Shown here: positions 8,004 to 18,035 of the stretch, one piece after another
Position numbering within the stretch: position 1 is the stretch's first letter
How the letters are laid out: the number at the start of each line of letters is the position of its first letter
Assembly (NCBI GenBank): GCA_040182905.1
Contig: JARQWU010000027.1
Coordinates: 1 to 64,000 of the forward strand
Origin: Barthelona sp. PAP020
Lineage: Eukaryota > Metamonada: BaSk clade
DNA length: 64,000 nt
Reading direction: 5' to 3'
Made by a program: the position numbers and the translations under genes
The notes under the pieces: model-generated
Databases searched by the model: none
What the model was told of the DNA's origin: nothing
The model's input: only the letters and a program-made list of their open reading frames with translations

Positions 8004-10298
8004 ATGGACAATTTAATTCAAAGATCACGACAGAGTTGTGAAGATTTACAGAATCTTTCATTTCATGAAAATTTTTTGAATATGTCTCAAGTTGCCTCAC
8101 ATTCCAGAAATTTATTGTCTGAAACCACAGAAGGAATTGAAGGAACATCTATTAATCGAGGATTACGATTGTTATATCAATTAGATGTGGATATTGGTAA
8201 AGCTTCTGAACTTTTGGAAGAAGTTAAAATTGCTTTTACTCCAGAACATCAAGGAACTGCTTTAAAATCATCTGGCAATTTGCAATCATATCTTGAAGCA
8301 ACTCAACAAGAAACATTTTTAAGTCTTGTCGATTTGGCCCAACGTACTGCTCTTGATTCTTTTCAAAATAATCAATCATCTTTTATTAATTCACAATGGA
8401 ATAGTTTAAAGGTTGAGATTATGGAAGGTGTATCGAGTAATAGTGAAGTTGTTGGAAGCAGTTCAAGGATCCGTCGTTCACCTGAAACTGAACCCTTTAA
8501 AAGAGCTGTTGTTGAAACTTTACCCCCTGTTGGAGGAACTACTTATGAAGCTAGAGTTAATTCTGTGTTGGAAAGGTGGCTTTCTACTTTATCGGGACAA
8601 TCCTTGTCATCATGGGAGTTATTACAAAACATGTTGCCTACAACAAGGACCACTGAATTTGAACGTACCAATGGTGCGATTAAACACCTCCAGAGTCAGT
8701 ATAGGTCGATAATGATTGATATAGTACGTCGACGTCGTGAATATGTGAAACCTGGTTCGAACCCGGAGCCTATTGTTTTTTGTCAGGCATATCTTCGTTG
8801 TATCTTAATGGATTCTAACAATGAATGGCCAATTGGATGTCATGAAATTCAAGATAATCATCCTTTTTGGCCCCAAATTTTTCATCTCTTACGTATTGGT
8901 GAGTATGATGCCGCTATACGTGTTGCCAATATGAATCAGAAAGATAATGTTGTTTTGTTTACTAGAGCGTTAACTGAGTGGGTTATTGATCGTAAAGTGA
9001 CTGAATCTCTTCGTATTGAAACTCAAAGACACTTTAATGCGTTAGTTGCAAATCAAACATTAGCAAGTGCTGCAAATACACATGGTAACGTTGACCTTTA
9101 TGAAATTGTTTGTTATGGTCTTGTATCCGGTGCTAATTTGGACGAAATTGAAATTGATATTCTTGATCGTGTTGAAAATTGGATATGGTACCGATTATGT
9201 ATTGATGAAAATCTTGAATTATTGCGACAAACATTGTTAGAAGCAGGGTTTGAACATTTTGGAACTAATTACTTGTTATATTTCTCATTACTATTGATAG
9301 TACAAGGATTTGCACCAGCTATAGCTTTCTTAAAGAAACATAATCTTGAAGATGCGGTTCATTTTGGCATATTTATGAATTCACGTCATGTCCTTAGAAT
9401 TTCTGATTCTTTAGATGACCCTATATTGAACGAAACTAGTAATATCATAAATTATGCTAAGTTAATTCAGACATATACTTCTACGTTTGCTATGACAGAT
9501 CCAAGAAGAGCAGCTGTATATTTATTGTTATTACAAGCAGAAAGCTTAGTTACTCCTTGTATTACCAATTTAATTATCAATTGCAAAGAATTTGGGTTTT
9601 TCTTGGGGAAATCCCCATTATTAGGAGAAACTTCAGTTCAACATCCATTTTTACGTCCGTTGGTTTCTTCTGAACAATTCAGATTGGTTGCTGAATCTGT
9701 CGCAAATTGGTGTCAAAATGCTGGATATTTTGTTCAAGCAATTTCTTTGTATGATATTGCTGGACGCACTGAATATGCAATTGAGATCTTAACACGTCAT
9801 ATTTCCTTGCTATTATTAGGTACTTCTGAAAATAAAGAAGAAATTAAATCAATGGGTGAAACAATATTGAATCACATTCGCAGAAGTCCCAGCCATGCTA
9901 AATATCATCAAGAAAGTCATTTATTGCATATAATGTTGAAATTGATGGACTTTTTCAAATTTTATGAAAATAAAGATTTGGACAATGCTTTGAATGTGAT
10001 TATTGATTTAGATATTTTACCTTTGAGACCTAATGATGCTGTTGAATTATATGTGAATAAATTTGTCAAATCTCCCATTTTATTACAACAAAGAATTGGT
10101 GATATTTTATCAGCAATGGTTGCTATTTTGCTGGAACAATATTCCATTCATAAAGATAATCAATATAATGAAACTTTTATCAATTCCTTAAAAATCAAAG
10201 GTAGACAAATAGTTCAATTTGGAGGTAGAATTAATGCAGGTTTAAAACCAGAAGTAACATCTGCTTTAATGCAATTAGAAATCTGTTTTTCTTATTGA
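8004..10298 (+). CDS. NUP93: Nucleoporin Nup93/Nic96
   Basis: 764 residues from the ATG of MDNLIQRSR; an in-frame ATG at 7926 would add a 26-residue stretch rich in Phe and Lys and looks like leader. The N-terminal part (LEATQQETFLSLVDLAQRTA ... SSFINSQWNSLK) corresponds to the helix pattern seen at the start of the Nup93/Nic96 solenoid, and the remainder is all-helical with no enzyme motifs. Length is close to the usual 800 or so residues. Nup93 is a core scaffold of the nuclear pore inner ring that links Nup188/Nup205 and Nup155. The flanking genes are unrelated housekeeping genes. Assignment rests on recognised alignment patterns rather than a search. Confidence 0.82.
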   Translation: MDNLIQRSRQSCEDLQNLSFHENFLNMSQVASHSRNLLSETTEGIEGTSINRGLRLLYQLDVDIGKASELLEEVKIAFTPEHQGTALKSSGNLQSYLEATQQETFLSLVDLAQRTALDSFQNNQSSFINSQWNSLKVEIMEGVSSNSEVVGSSSRIRRSPETEPFKRAVVETLPPVGGTTYEARVNSVLERWLSTLSGQSLSSWELLQNMLPTTRTTEFERTNGAIKHLQSQYRSIMIDIVRRRREYVKPGSNPEPIVFCQAYLRCILMDSNNEWPIGCHEIQDNHPFWPQIFHLLRIGEYDAAIRVANMNQKDNVVLFTRALTEWVIDRKVTESLRIETQRHFNALVANQTLASAANTHGNVDLYEIVCYGLVSGANLDEIEIDILDRVENWIWYRLCIDENLELLRQTLLEAGFEHFGTNYLLYFSLLLIVQGFAPAIAFLKKHNLEDAVHFGIFMNSRHVLRISDSLDDPILNETSNIINYAKLIQTYTSTFAMTDPRRAAVYLLLLQAESLVTPCITNLIINCKEFGFFLGKSPLLGETSVQHPFLRPLVSSEQFRLVAESVANWCQNAGYFVQAISLYDIAGRTEYAIEILTRHISLLLLGTSENKEEIKSMGETILNHIRRSPSHAKYHQESHLLHIMLKLMDFFKFYENKDLDNALNVIIDLDILPLRPNDAVELYVNKFVKSPILLQQRIGDILSAMVAILLEQYSIHKDNQYNETFINSLKIKGRQIVQFGGRINAGLKPEVTSALMQLEICFSY

Positions 10299-10782
10299 GT
10301 AACATAAATATTTATAGATGTTTTTTTCATTCAATTGTTTTCTTTTTAATTAGAATCATTCATCGTGATATTTTTGGTTTATTCAACTTTTGAAAGACTT
10401 TTTGATAAACAGAAAAAAAATGAAAATTTCTCTTTTCCTTATGTAAGAATTCTTTTTTTAATAGTACAATAGAAATTTGATCTTTTATAATTCAATTAAA
10501 ATAAAAATGCATCGTTATTTAAAGTTTCTTTTTAATAGTTTTTGTTTGCCTGCTTTGTCTCGAAATTAAAAAAAAAAGAATCGAAACCTTTTTATTCTCC
10601 TCTATCAATTTTATCCTTTTGTTTTGCTTTATTTTTTGAAAATAAAACAACCTAACACAAAAAAAAACAAAAAAAAATACAAAAAAAAAAACAATTATGC
10701 TTTATTGTTTTAAGAATAACATTTATAGATAGTTTAATGAAATGAAAATACAAAAAAATATCGTATATTAATAAATAAATAA
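10299..10782. other. Intergenic between convergent genes, no feature seen
   Basis: Holds the 3' flanks of Nup93 (+) and of the TTLL gene (-). It is A/T homopolymer-rich, with several poly-A and poly-T runs that probably include poly(A) sites. No reading frame or RNA gene recognised. Confidence 0.5.
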
Positions 10783-12861
10783 TTATTTATTTCGAAAAAT
10801 CGTAGATTTTTTGGTCTTGGTCTTTGATTTGATAGACTTAACTTCTGAATCTGGAGGAGGAACAAAATTGTTTTCAAATACAATAGTACATTTATTGCCA
10901 ATTATTTCTTTTCTTTTGCAATCAGAAATCTCGCTTGATTTTTTCTTTTTAACAATATGAACAACAGGCATTTTTTTTTTCTTTTTCTTTTTTATTTTGG
11001 GCTTAAAACAATTCAATATTTGTGGATGGTCTATTAGAAATTCAAAAGGAGCTTTAATTTCTTTAACAAATTCAATATCTTTGGTTTGATGGTACCATTC
11101 AATTAACATCATGGATAATTCATTAATATTCAGATTATTTAAAAAAGCACCATTAAAATCAATTGATGAAGTTGTAGAGGTAGATGTGCATGAGGCAGAA
11201 AGATTATTCACATTATTTTCGATTGTTTGCATATGCAAATCCAAAAGTTTTTGACGAATAAAACTGTTATGAGATTGGACGAAATTTACATGAGGAAAAA
11301 ATTGCAACAATAAATTTTTGTAGCAATTCATCGTTGCTTGCGAGAGATGATGATTTTTGTTGAAGTTATCTTGTAATTTTAATACTAAAGCAGAAAAAGT
11401 TTGATTTGCTTCTTTGTGAGAGTTTGGACAAATTATTTCTTTTTGAACAATTTGTTCTCTGGGTAAGGATTCAATGAACTTCAACTCTTCTGGAACTATT
11501 ATTTGTTTGATTTGTTCACAGATATTAAAAATTTCATCATTAAACATATTCTTTGCTATAGTTCTGATTTCCTCATCATAACAAAATGGAAAGATACATT
11601 TGAATCTTTCTTGACTATTGCGAAATAGTTGTCCTGCAAATATTTCTGCTTTTGAAAATTTTGGTAAAGATCTTCGACTCCTTTTTCGATCAATCATTGG
11701 AACACCAACAATATTATACATCTCTGCCAACAAGGAAGATTTAATGTTGAAATCTAATTCACTATCAGTGTTTAAAGAAGGGTTTAGATTGACCTCTAGA
11801 ATCCAAGGATAAAAATCTTCATCAATCAATACATCAAAACCTAATAATTGATAACATTTATCAGTTGCAAGTGTCCCATTATCATTCATCAAATTCTCAT
11901 AACAAGCAAGAATTGTTTTAACGATAAGATTCTCAATTTTTCTTTTCAATAGGTCAACATCATGATATTGAGCGATATATTCATAAAATTGTTCAAAATA
12001 CCATTTCAATTCGCATTCTGTCTCACTTTTTTTATTGATAGAGTAGTTTGTCAAGTGACTGTAGACATCTTGTATGTCTTCAGCATGATATTCATTGGAT
12101 GCTAGTCGGATCAAACCATCATCAAAAAGATAGATTATCAACGGATCAAAACTACTAACCAAGACATAAAGACGAAAATCAAACTTCTTGTTATTAATCA
12201 ACAATGGTTTTGCTAAATATTCAGAAACAACAATATTCTCTTTAGATTCTATTTTTCCAAACTTTTGCAAATACACTAAAGTGTCTTTCTTTGTGAAGAT
12301 AACTATTCCTTTCCCTTGAGAAGCTCCACGAGGTTTTAATATAAAAACACTATCTTCTTTAAAATCATGAGAAATACTTCTTTTACAAGCGTTTAACTCT
12401 TCAGGTAAACACCATGTCAAAGGAACTATCTTATTAGTATCATATTTTGATTCAAAATATTGACAATTTTGTCCCAAAAGATCTTTTTGGGTGAGATTTA
12501 CAACACCAGGTACTTGATTAATTAAAGCATAAGGGTTTGTGGTCAAAGAAACCAAAGAATCATTGAAAGAAATGTAATGAGTCAGTATTTGTAAATTGAA
12601 TTTGTTCATTGAAGTCATATAAAAACCGTTGTAAAATAAAGTGCATAATATTAAGGGAGGGGTATTTTTATGAGCACAAAAAAATAGAGCTTTTGAAGAA
12701 TTTCTTGAAGGTGTCTCGTTATAACTGATAGTATTTTCATTTTTAGTTGTATTATCATTATTATACCAATCCATAATAATCGACAACATTTGACGATTGA
12801 TAATTGGTTCAAATTTTAAACATCCTCCAACATATTTGTAATCATTCACTTCATTCGACAT
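10783..12861 (-). CDS. Tubulin tyrosine ligase-like (TTLL) protein
   Basis: 692 residues. The TTL ATP-grasp domain spans roughly residues 100-420. Visible landmarks are FILKPRGASQGKGI (ATP lysine and glycine loop), NNKKFDFRLYVLV (the GRKFDxRxY motif), SHLTNYSINK, and QLLGFDVLIDEDFYPWILEVNLNPSL (metal- and ATP-binding end of the domain). TTLL enzymes add glutamate, glycine or tyrosine to tubulin tails and modify axonemal microtubules. The C-terminal third carries Lys-rich runs (KPKIKKKKKKK and further basic stretches) that could bind acidic tubulin tails. Which amino acid is added cannot be told from the sequence. It fits with RSP3 as part of a flagellar gene set, though these genes are not co-regulated by position. 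Confidence 0.9.
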   Translation of the reverse strand: MSNEVNDYKYVGGCLKFEPIINRQMLSIIMDWYNNDNTTKNENTISYNETPSRNSSKALFFCAHKNTPPLILCTLFYNGFYMTSMNKFNLQILTHYISFNDSLVSLTTNPYALINQVPGVVNLTQKDLLGQNCQYFESKYDTNKIVPLTWCLPEELNACKRSISHDFKEDSVFILKPRGASQGKGIVIFTKKDTLVYLQKFGKIESKENIVVSEYLAKPLLINNKKFDFRLYVLVSSFDPLIIYLFDDGLIRLASNEYHAEDIQDVYSHLTNYSINKKSETECELKWYFEQFYEYIAQYHDVDLLKRKIENLIVKTILACYENLMNDNGTLATDKCYQLLGFDVLIDEDFYPWILEVNLNPSLNTDSELDFNIKSSLLAEMYNIVGVPMIDRKRSRRSLPKFSKAEIFAGQLFRNSQERFKCIFPFCYDEEIRTIAKNMFNDEIFNICEQIKQIIVPEELKFIESLPREQIVQKEIICPNSHKEANQTFSALVLKLQDNFNKNHHLSQATMNCYKNLLLQFFPHVNFVQSHNSFIRQKLLDLHMQTIENNVNNLSASCTSTSTTSSIDFNGAFLNNLNINELSMMLIEWYHQTKDIEFVKEIKAPFEFLIDHPQILNCFKPKIKKKKKKKMPVVHIVKKKKSSEISDCKRKEIIGNKCTIVFENNFVPPPDSEVKSIKSKTKTKKSTIFRNK

Positions 12862-13310
12862 ATAGGGAGATTATTACATGGAATAAATGGAAAAATTGAA
12901 TTATCAAACGAGTGAAGATTTTTTTTTTACAATTTTTGTAAAGTCCATTTTTGCCACACTTGCAATTTTTTTTTTTGTTTCATCTTTTTGGGATATATTT
13001 TCTTTTTAAAATTTTATTATTATGGTTTAGTTTCTTTGATTCTCCTTTGTGATAAGATTTTATCACATTATCTTTGAGGTTAACCTTCTCTTTTTTTCAA
13101 TGACTTATTTATGATTCATAAATTTGTTCTCTTTGGGCTTTTGGCTGACATATTCAGCTGAATATTGAAGAAAAGAAAAAAAAAACTCACATCCACATTG
13201 GAATGGTTTATTTAGTGTTTCAAAGCATTAACAAACAAAATAAAAACTTAAAATACAATTTTAAAAGTTTTCAAACAATCAATATTTCTAAAACATTGAA
13301 TTCTTTAATA
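12862..13310. other. Intergenic, about 450 bp, no gene recognised
   Basis: Upstream of the TTLL gene (-) and downstream of the E2F-like gene (-), so it should hold the TTLL promoter. T-rich and A-rich runs, a short inverted repeat near 13050-13065 (GTGATAAGATTTTATCAC), and no reading frame of note. Confidence 0.45.
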
Positions 13311-14186
13311 TTAAGGAATTGGAGTTCTTTTTTTGTCGAACATTCTATCATCAATGGGAACAAATGTCCTTGTTCGATCCAAATCAAAAAATTGAATTTC
13401 TGCATTTGAATCATTTGATAATACAGTATTTGTAACAGAAGTTCCAGCAACCTTTACAGTTTCTCCTCTCAATTGACTCATTAAGTCAATCATTGCATCA
13501 GCCATTTTATCAAAAGGTCTTAAAAACAACTGATTGTCACAAGCTTGATAATTTCCATCTTCAATACAACCAAACGAAGATAAGGCATTAAGCAATATAA
13601 TTAGATTATATACATTGCTAACATTGGGAGCAAGTATCTCAGATTGATCTGGTTTGATATTGATTCCATTCAAATCTAAATATAAAGGATATAATCCATC
13701 ATAAACTTCTAAAAATTTCATCAATCTTAAATATAGTTCATCCAGCAAAATTCGATAATATTTTAATTCAATGTATCGAAGATGAAACTCTTTAATATAA
13801 GGCATAGCTTTCCATAAAGACCAATTGAATACTAAATTGCGAAATCTTGACTCTTTAGCTTTTCCTTCATCAAGTATTAAACCGATTCCTTTTAAAATGG
13901 TTAATGCAGTGCTGATACGTCTTCGTTTTAATCCAGTCTTTTCACCAATTTCTTCTCTAGTCAATATACTTGAATTTTTAAATGATTGAATAATAAGATT
14001 TGTTATCACACTGATTTTTGGACACTTTTCATTTCCAAAAGAAGAAAAACTTTCATTATCAATGGTTTCATGACTTTCAAAAGTTTCTAATGGTTGGGAA
14101 AAAGAATTAGGATCATTAAATGTTAAAGATAATGTATCATAATCAATTTCATTTAATGAAAGGCTATTCTGGAAATCCCAATCCAT
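13311..14186 (-). CDS. E2F/DP-type winged-helix protein
   Basis: 291 residues. Residues about 57-122 read as a winged helix: a first helix (ITNLIIQSF), a second (TREEIGEKTG), and a recognition helix KRRRISTALTILKGIGLI. The last closely follows the E2F/DP signature RRRIYDITNVLEGIGLI, and R88-R89-R90 would be the base-contacting RRXYD equivalent, with Tyr-Asp replaced by Ser-Thr. The helical region after it could be the dimerisation part. The N-terminus is acidic and Ser/Asn-rich. E2F/DP proteins bind TTTSSCGC-like sites and control G1/S genes. The loss of the Tyr-Asp pair suggests altered DNA recognition. A TFIIE-like or MarR-like winged helix is the alternative. Confidence 0.6.
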   Translation of the reverse strand: MDWDFQNSLSLNEIDYDTLSLTFNDPNSFSQPLETFESHETIDNESFSSFGNEKCPKISVITNLIIQSFKNSSILTREEIGEKTGLKRRRISTALTILKGIGLILDEGKAKESRFRNLVFNWSLWKAMPYIKEFHLRYIELKYYRILLDELYLRLMKFLEVYDGLYPLYLDLNGINIKPDQSEILAPNVSNVYNLIILLNALSSFGCIEDGNYQACDNQLFLRPFDKMADAMIDLMSQLRGETVKVAGTSVTNTVLSNDSNAEIQFFDLDRTRTFVPIDDRMFDKKRTPIP

Positions 14187-14531
14187 ATTTAATGATAAGA
14201 CTATACAACAATATTTTTAAATCTTTAAATTGTTTTGCCTGCAATTTTTTTTAGTATCAGGCAAAACATTTTTCTACATTTTGTCACATATTTTTGAAGT
14301 TAGAGGTCGCAAAATTAAGTGTATTAATTATCACTATTAATTATTCGCAATAGGTTTGAAATAAATGAAAAATCTCAGAAAGAAAAATTTGAAAGGAAAA
14401 ATGACAAAAATTACATTTCTTTTTTAAACATCCTAAAACAATGGAAAAAATACTTTTATTGAACAAATTAGAATAAATGAAACATTAAATAATAAAAATG
14501 AAAAAAAAACTCAATTTTACAATAAATATTT
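14187..14531. other. Intergenic between two minus-strand genes
   Basis: About 345 bp between the start of the E2F-like gene and the stop of Exo70. It includes a near-palindromic stretch around 14324-14345 (AATTATCACTATTAATTATT). No sequence similarity to the flank of the second Exo70 copy (175-340) is visible. No gene seen. Confidence 0.45.
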
Positions 14532-16886
14532 CTAATGGAAATTAAATTGATCCAAAGAAGAAAATGTACGATTAATTGACTCTTCTATTTCATTATCAGT
14601 ATATGAAAAAACTTTATTTACATTTTTAACAACAAATAAATTGTCTTTAAGAACAGAATTATAATTATCAAATAAATTTCTGTAAGATTCAACAAAATTA
14701 TCATGTAATTGTTTGCAAAACATATCATGTAATTCAGAACTGTAAATAGAAATGGCAGTTGATTCTTTGAGAAATTCTTCAAAATCAAGTTTAAACTTTC
14801 GATACAAAGGAGCATATAATTGGATTATTTCATTAGCTAATTGAGTTCCTTGTGCTTTAAGATTCATATTGTTGGTTGTTAAGATATTTTCTTTGATTTC
14901 CTTTAATTGGTTAATTTTTGAAACAACTTCATTTTGATAGAGGTTAGAAATCCAAGGTTGGGATATTTTGGAAGTTAATTTTCTTCCTTTTTCCTCTATC
15001 TTATTGTATATAGCTCTTTTAAAAGCTCCACCTAATATCTTAACAAGGGAATAATTAATGGGAGAATTTAGGCTTTCATGAATGTACATATAGTTATTTA
15101 ACAACCAAACAATCATCTTCCAATCCTTTTCAAAATTAGAAATAACATGTTTGTCCAACACGTCTATGATTACATAAATTAAATCATAAATAAAACATGA
15201 AATAGGAGTGTGTTTGATTGTTTCATTGGTTTCAAGTTCTTTCTTTTGAATGGTGAAAACTTCTCCAGAATTGGCTAACAAATCAAATTCAATGGTGTTT
15301 GGTATTGGCAAACAAAAATTTAGCAAAGTCTTAAGACTCTTGCTTGATGATTGATGATTCTTTTTGGAAAATGAGGAATCAGTATTTGAGTCAAAATCCG
15401 TCATGTGTGTACATTTTTGATTCTTGAAAAGATGATTGAAAACGTCATCGTAAGGCAATATCAATCTGCAAAACCATAATGTTAGAATAGTCAAATAATG
15501 AGGACAATAATCAGATGCTACGATATCGTTTTGATTCAATTTAACAATGTTATGCAAATTTTCAAAGAAAGAACCAATTTTTACCTTACACTTCTCACAA
15601 ATTTCAATCACAAAATTTCTTAGTTCCTTTTGCTTCATAATCTCTTCACTATTGATTAAAACAGATACACTGGCAATAGAAACCAATGTCTCATGTATTA
15701 ATAGATGTGGAGAGGGATTTTGAAGTCCAAATGAAAATTCTCTAGGACATTCAGCATTGATGTAATTAAATAAAGGTTCAATTATCAACTGAAAGCATTG
15801 TTTGTACAATTTTTCATCATCAGCAAAAAGGCTCTTCAAAAAGTCATTTTCAACTCTGATAACAGCAATCATTCCTCTATAAACACGAACCAAACAATTA
15901 TTTTCACCAATATCATTATCATTTGCATTTGGTTTGGCCTTTAATTTCAAAGAAGATGGCAAAAAGAAACGACTACCCACAATTGTATTCTTAAAAAATT
16001 GAGGATGAGTCAGCCTAGCAACATCATAACTCTTGCGAGACTCATATTGCTCAATAATCAATTTCACCAAATCAAAACAGTCTGTTCGACGAATTTGAAT
16101 GAATTCATTTATGTTAACCACTTTAGGAACAATCATTTTCAACAGTTTGATCTTTTTCTTTGAATAGAAGCCCACATCTTCTTCAATTGTACCTTCATCA
16201 GTCAACAAAGTCTCAGGATGAATGTTACTTGGTTTAGCGATAATATAACTGAACAAAACATTCAATTTAGAAAGAACAAGATTCTTAGTGGTTGAACAAC
16301 TCTTTTGTTTTAATCCCAAAGACACAATCATGTCGTTAAGATTATTATTTGCCAAAAAGTCGTCTAGCTTACGTTTTGATGCAGCATTTGATAAAAGTTC
16401 ATCTAAAGAAGCAAATCTATCAATCAAAACATCTGTTTTATTAATTAAATCAATACAATCATTTAACATATCATCATTGACAAACAAACCTTGTAAATAT
16501 CGACTCAATTTACTTTTATTACTTAATTCTAACTTGTACAGTTCTGAAGAACATATGTCATTGATTAGTTTTGTAAGTTCCAATTCCAAACCACTCACTT
16601 TTTGAAAAATTACTCTTTGTTCACTCTCAAGTTTGGAGTATTTCAAGGATTTTTGTTGGTAATAACTTAATTCATTGAAAACTTCACAAACTTTGAAATA
16701 TTGTTCTTCCACATTATTGATAAAGTTGAATATTTTTTCTTCATCTATAGAATCCCTCAATTGTAAAATTTCATCAAGCTTCAAAAAATCATGTCTCAAT
16801 GCATCAGCATATTGTTGACTTCTTTCAGTTATTTCATTTTCATAATGTTTTAAAAACTCAAATTCAGCATCAATGTCATAATCCAT
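14532..16886 (-). CDS. EXOC7: Exocyst subunit Exo70 (EXOC7)
   Basis: 784 residues from the ATG of MDYDIDAEF; an in-frame start 27 codons upstream would overlap the divergent RSP3 gene, so I prefer this one. The protein is all-helical. The N-terminal 120 residues are coiled-coil-like. Later blocks follow Exo70 order: CPIPNT-like linker, FIYDLIYVIIDVLDKHV, KMIVWLLNNYMYIHESL (matching the family's LHNNYNYIL position), ending in VESYRNLFDNYNSV ... FSYTDNEIEESI. Exo70 binds PI(4,5)P2 through its C-terminal basic patch and docks secretory vesicles. The start codon lies only 39 bp from the start of RSP3. The last 57 codons are duplicated, inverted, at the left window edge. Confidence 0.8.
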   Translation of the reverse strand: MDYDIDAEFEFLKHYENEITERSQQYADALRHDFLKLDEILQLRDSIDEEKIFNFINNVEEQYFKVCEVFNELSYYQQKSLKYSKLESEQRVIFQKVSGLELELTKLINDICSSELYKLELSNKSKLSRYLQGLFVNDDMLNDCIDLINKTDVLIDRFASLDELLSNAASKRKLDDFLANNNLNDMIVSLGLKQKSCSTTKNLVLSKLNVLFSYIIAKPSNIHPETLLTDEGTIEEDVGFYSKKKIKLLKMIVPKVVNINEFIQIRRTDCFDLVKLIIEQYESRKSYDVARLTHPQFFKNTIVGSRFFLPSSLKLKAKPNANDNDIGENNCLVRVYRGMIAVIRVENDFLKSLFADDEKLYKQCFQLIIEPLFNYINAECPREFSFGLQNPSPHLLIHETLVSIASVSVLINSEEIMKQKELRNFVIEICEKCKVKIGSFFENLHNIVKLNQNDIVASDYCPHYLTILTLWFCRLILPYDDVFNHLFKNQKCTHMTDFDSNTDSSFSKKNHQSSSKSLKTLLNFCLPIPNTIEFDLLANSGEVFTIQKKELETNETIKHTPISCFIYDLIYVIIDVLDKHVISNFEKDWKMIVWLLNNYMYIHESLNSPINYSLVKILGGAFKRAIYNKIEEKGRKLTSKISQPWISNLYQNEVVSKINQLKEIKENILTTNNMNLKAQGTQLANEIIQLYAPLYRKFKLDFEEFLKESTAISIYSSELHDMFCKQLHDNFVESYRNLFDNYNSVLKDNLFVVKNVNKVFSYTDNEIEESINRTFSSLDQFNFH

Positions 16887-16925
16887 TATAATATTCGGAA
16901 AAAAGTCAATTTTTTTTTTTCGTGT
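16887..16925. promoter_or_regulatory. 39-bp bidirectional intergenic gap between Exo70 and RSP3
   Basis: The start codons of two divergently transcribed intact genes are separated by 39 bp, which contains TTATAATATT and a run of ten T. Both 5' leaders and core promoters must either fit here or extend into the neighbouring coding sequence. Confidence 0.6.
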
Positions 16926-17896
16926 ATGCAAGGTTATCATTTTGAACAAGAACCAAAACCTGTTCATTCAGGTAAAGGAAAGTACAGGGATACCAGTACA
17001 AAGTATGACAATGTCAAAATTCAAATTGGAAATCTAACTTTTCTAGTCCAAATCCTGTTAATATTATGTATGATGCAAGAGTTTATAAAGGTTCGAATGC
17101 AGCCCGATTAAGAGAAGAAAAAAAACAACAAGATATGGTGTCTCAAACCCAAAAACGCACAGTTAAAAGACAAGTTGAAGAAAACGTCAGACCAACTGTT
17201 TCAACACCTCCACCAGTTGATGGTAGAATGCATATGGATGTTCAAACAGAACAATATTTGGAAGAATTGACTGATGATGTTCCAAAATCAGAAATATTCA
17301 CTCAAACAGATCCTTTTTTAGATCGTCCACCATCTCCAAAATATGTTCCTCAAAAGCGTGGTATTGATACGTTTACACAAATATTACCCGATGAATTATT
17401 TGATTTCAATGCTGAATGTCAACCGATTCTTGAAGTTTTAATTGGTAAAGTTTTACAACAGAGTTTGAGTGAAGTTTTAGAAGAGGAAGAATTGATGAAT
17501 TTGAAGATTCAAAGAGACATGTTTGAACAAAAAAGAAATGCAGAATACTCTGAAGTTCAACGTTTGGAAGAGGCAGAAAAGCGTAAATACGAAGAAAGAA
17601 AACGCAGACAAGCTCAACATGAAGAAAGAATTGCCATGGAACAAGAGATTCAGGCAAAACTTCATGCTATCTCATTTGCTGAAGGATTGCTACAAAATGT
17701 CGAAGACGACGTCTTTACTCAACTTGTTGAAGATGGATTCTTCTTTGATCCCATTCAAAATGAGATTGAAGCTGAATATATTCCTTCTATCTTGGAAAAA
17801 GCTAGTGCTCTGCTGAAGCGTAAATCTGAAACTCAAAATGTTGTTGAAAATATGTTAAAAGATGTCTTTAGGACTGCATCTTTTATAAAGGCTTAA
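16926..17896 (+). CDS. RSPH3: Radial spoke protein 3, with one intron (17003-17046)
   Basis: After removing the 44-nt intron the product is 308 residues. Exon 1 gives MQGYHFEQEPKPV ... KYRDTST; exon 2 continues in frame as NPNPVNIMYDARVYKGSN. This restores the RSP3 hallmark (NIMYDRRVVRGN). Next come PPVDGRMHMDVQTEQYLEEL and TQTDPFLDRPPSP, the highly conserved core of RSP3, then the amphipathic helix QPILEVLIGKVLQQSL (the AKAP-type helix that binds RIIa-fold proteins) and a Glu/Arg coiled coil. RSP3 dimers anchor radial spokes to outer doublet microtubules in motile 9+2 flagella. Shorter than the Chlamydomonas protein but with the full core. Strong evidence for a motile axoneme. Confidence 0.93.
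17003..17046 (+). other. Spliceosomal intron in RSP3, 44 nt
   Basis: Begins GTATGA and ends CTAACTTTTCTAG, giving a branch-point-like CTAAC eight bases before the final AG. It interrupts a codon after its second base (phase 2). Without removal the reading frame breaks and the RSP3 core loses its N-terminal exon; with removal the joined protein reads through NPNPVNIMYDAR. The motif layout is like that of the second intron at 49390-49430. Confidence 0.85.
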
Positions 17897-18035
17897 AATT
17901 GTTATTTTATATTATTGAAGTTATGTTTAGGTGTCTTTAATAATTTAAACCATTTTAAAGTTGGTATATTTGTAAAATCTATTTTTTCTTTCAAAACAGA
18001 ATTTTTTTTTTCTTCATATTATTTGACTATTTTTT

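Noticed and set aside
8751-8770. tRNA T-loop-like sequence (GGTTCGAACCCGG)
   Set aside because: It lies inside the Nup93 coding sequence, codes for PGSNPEP, and has no surrounding cloverleaf.
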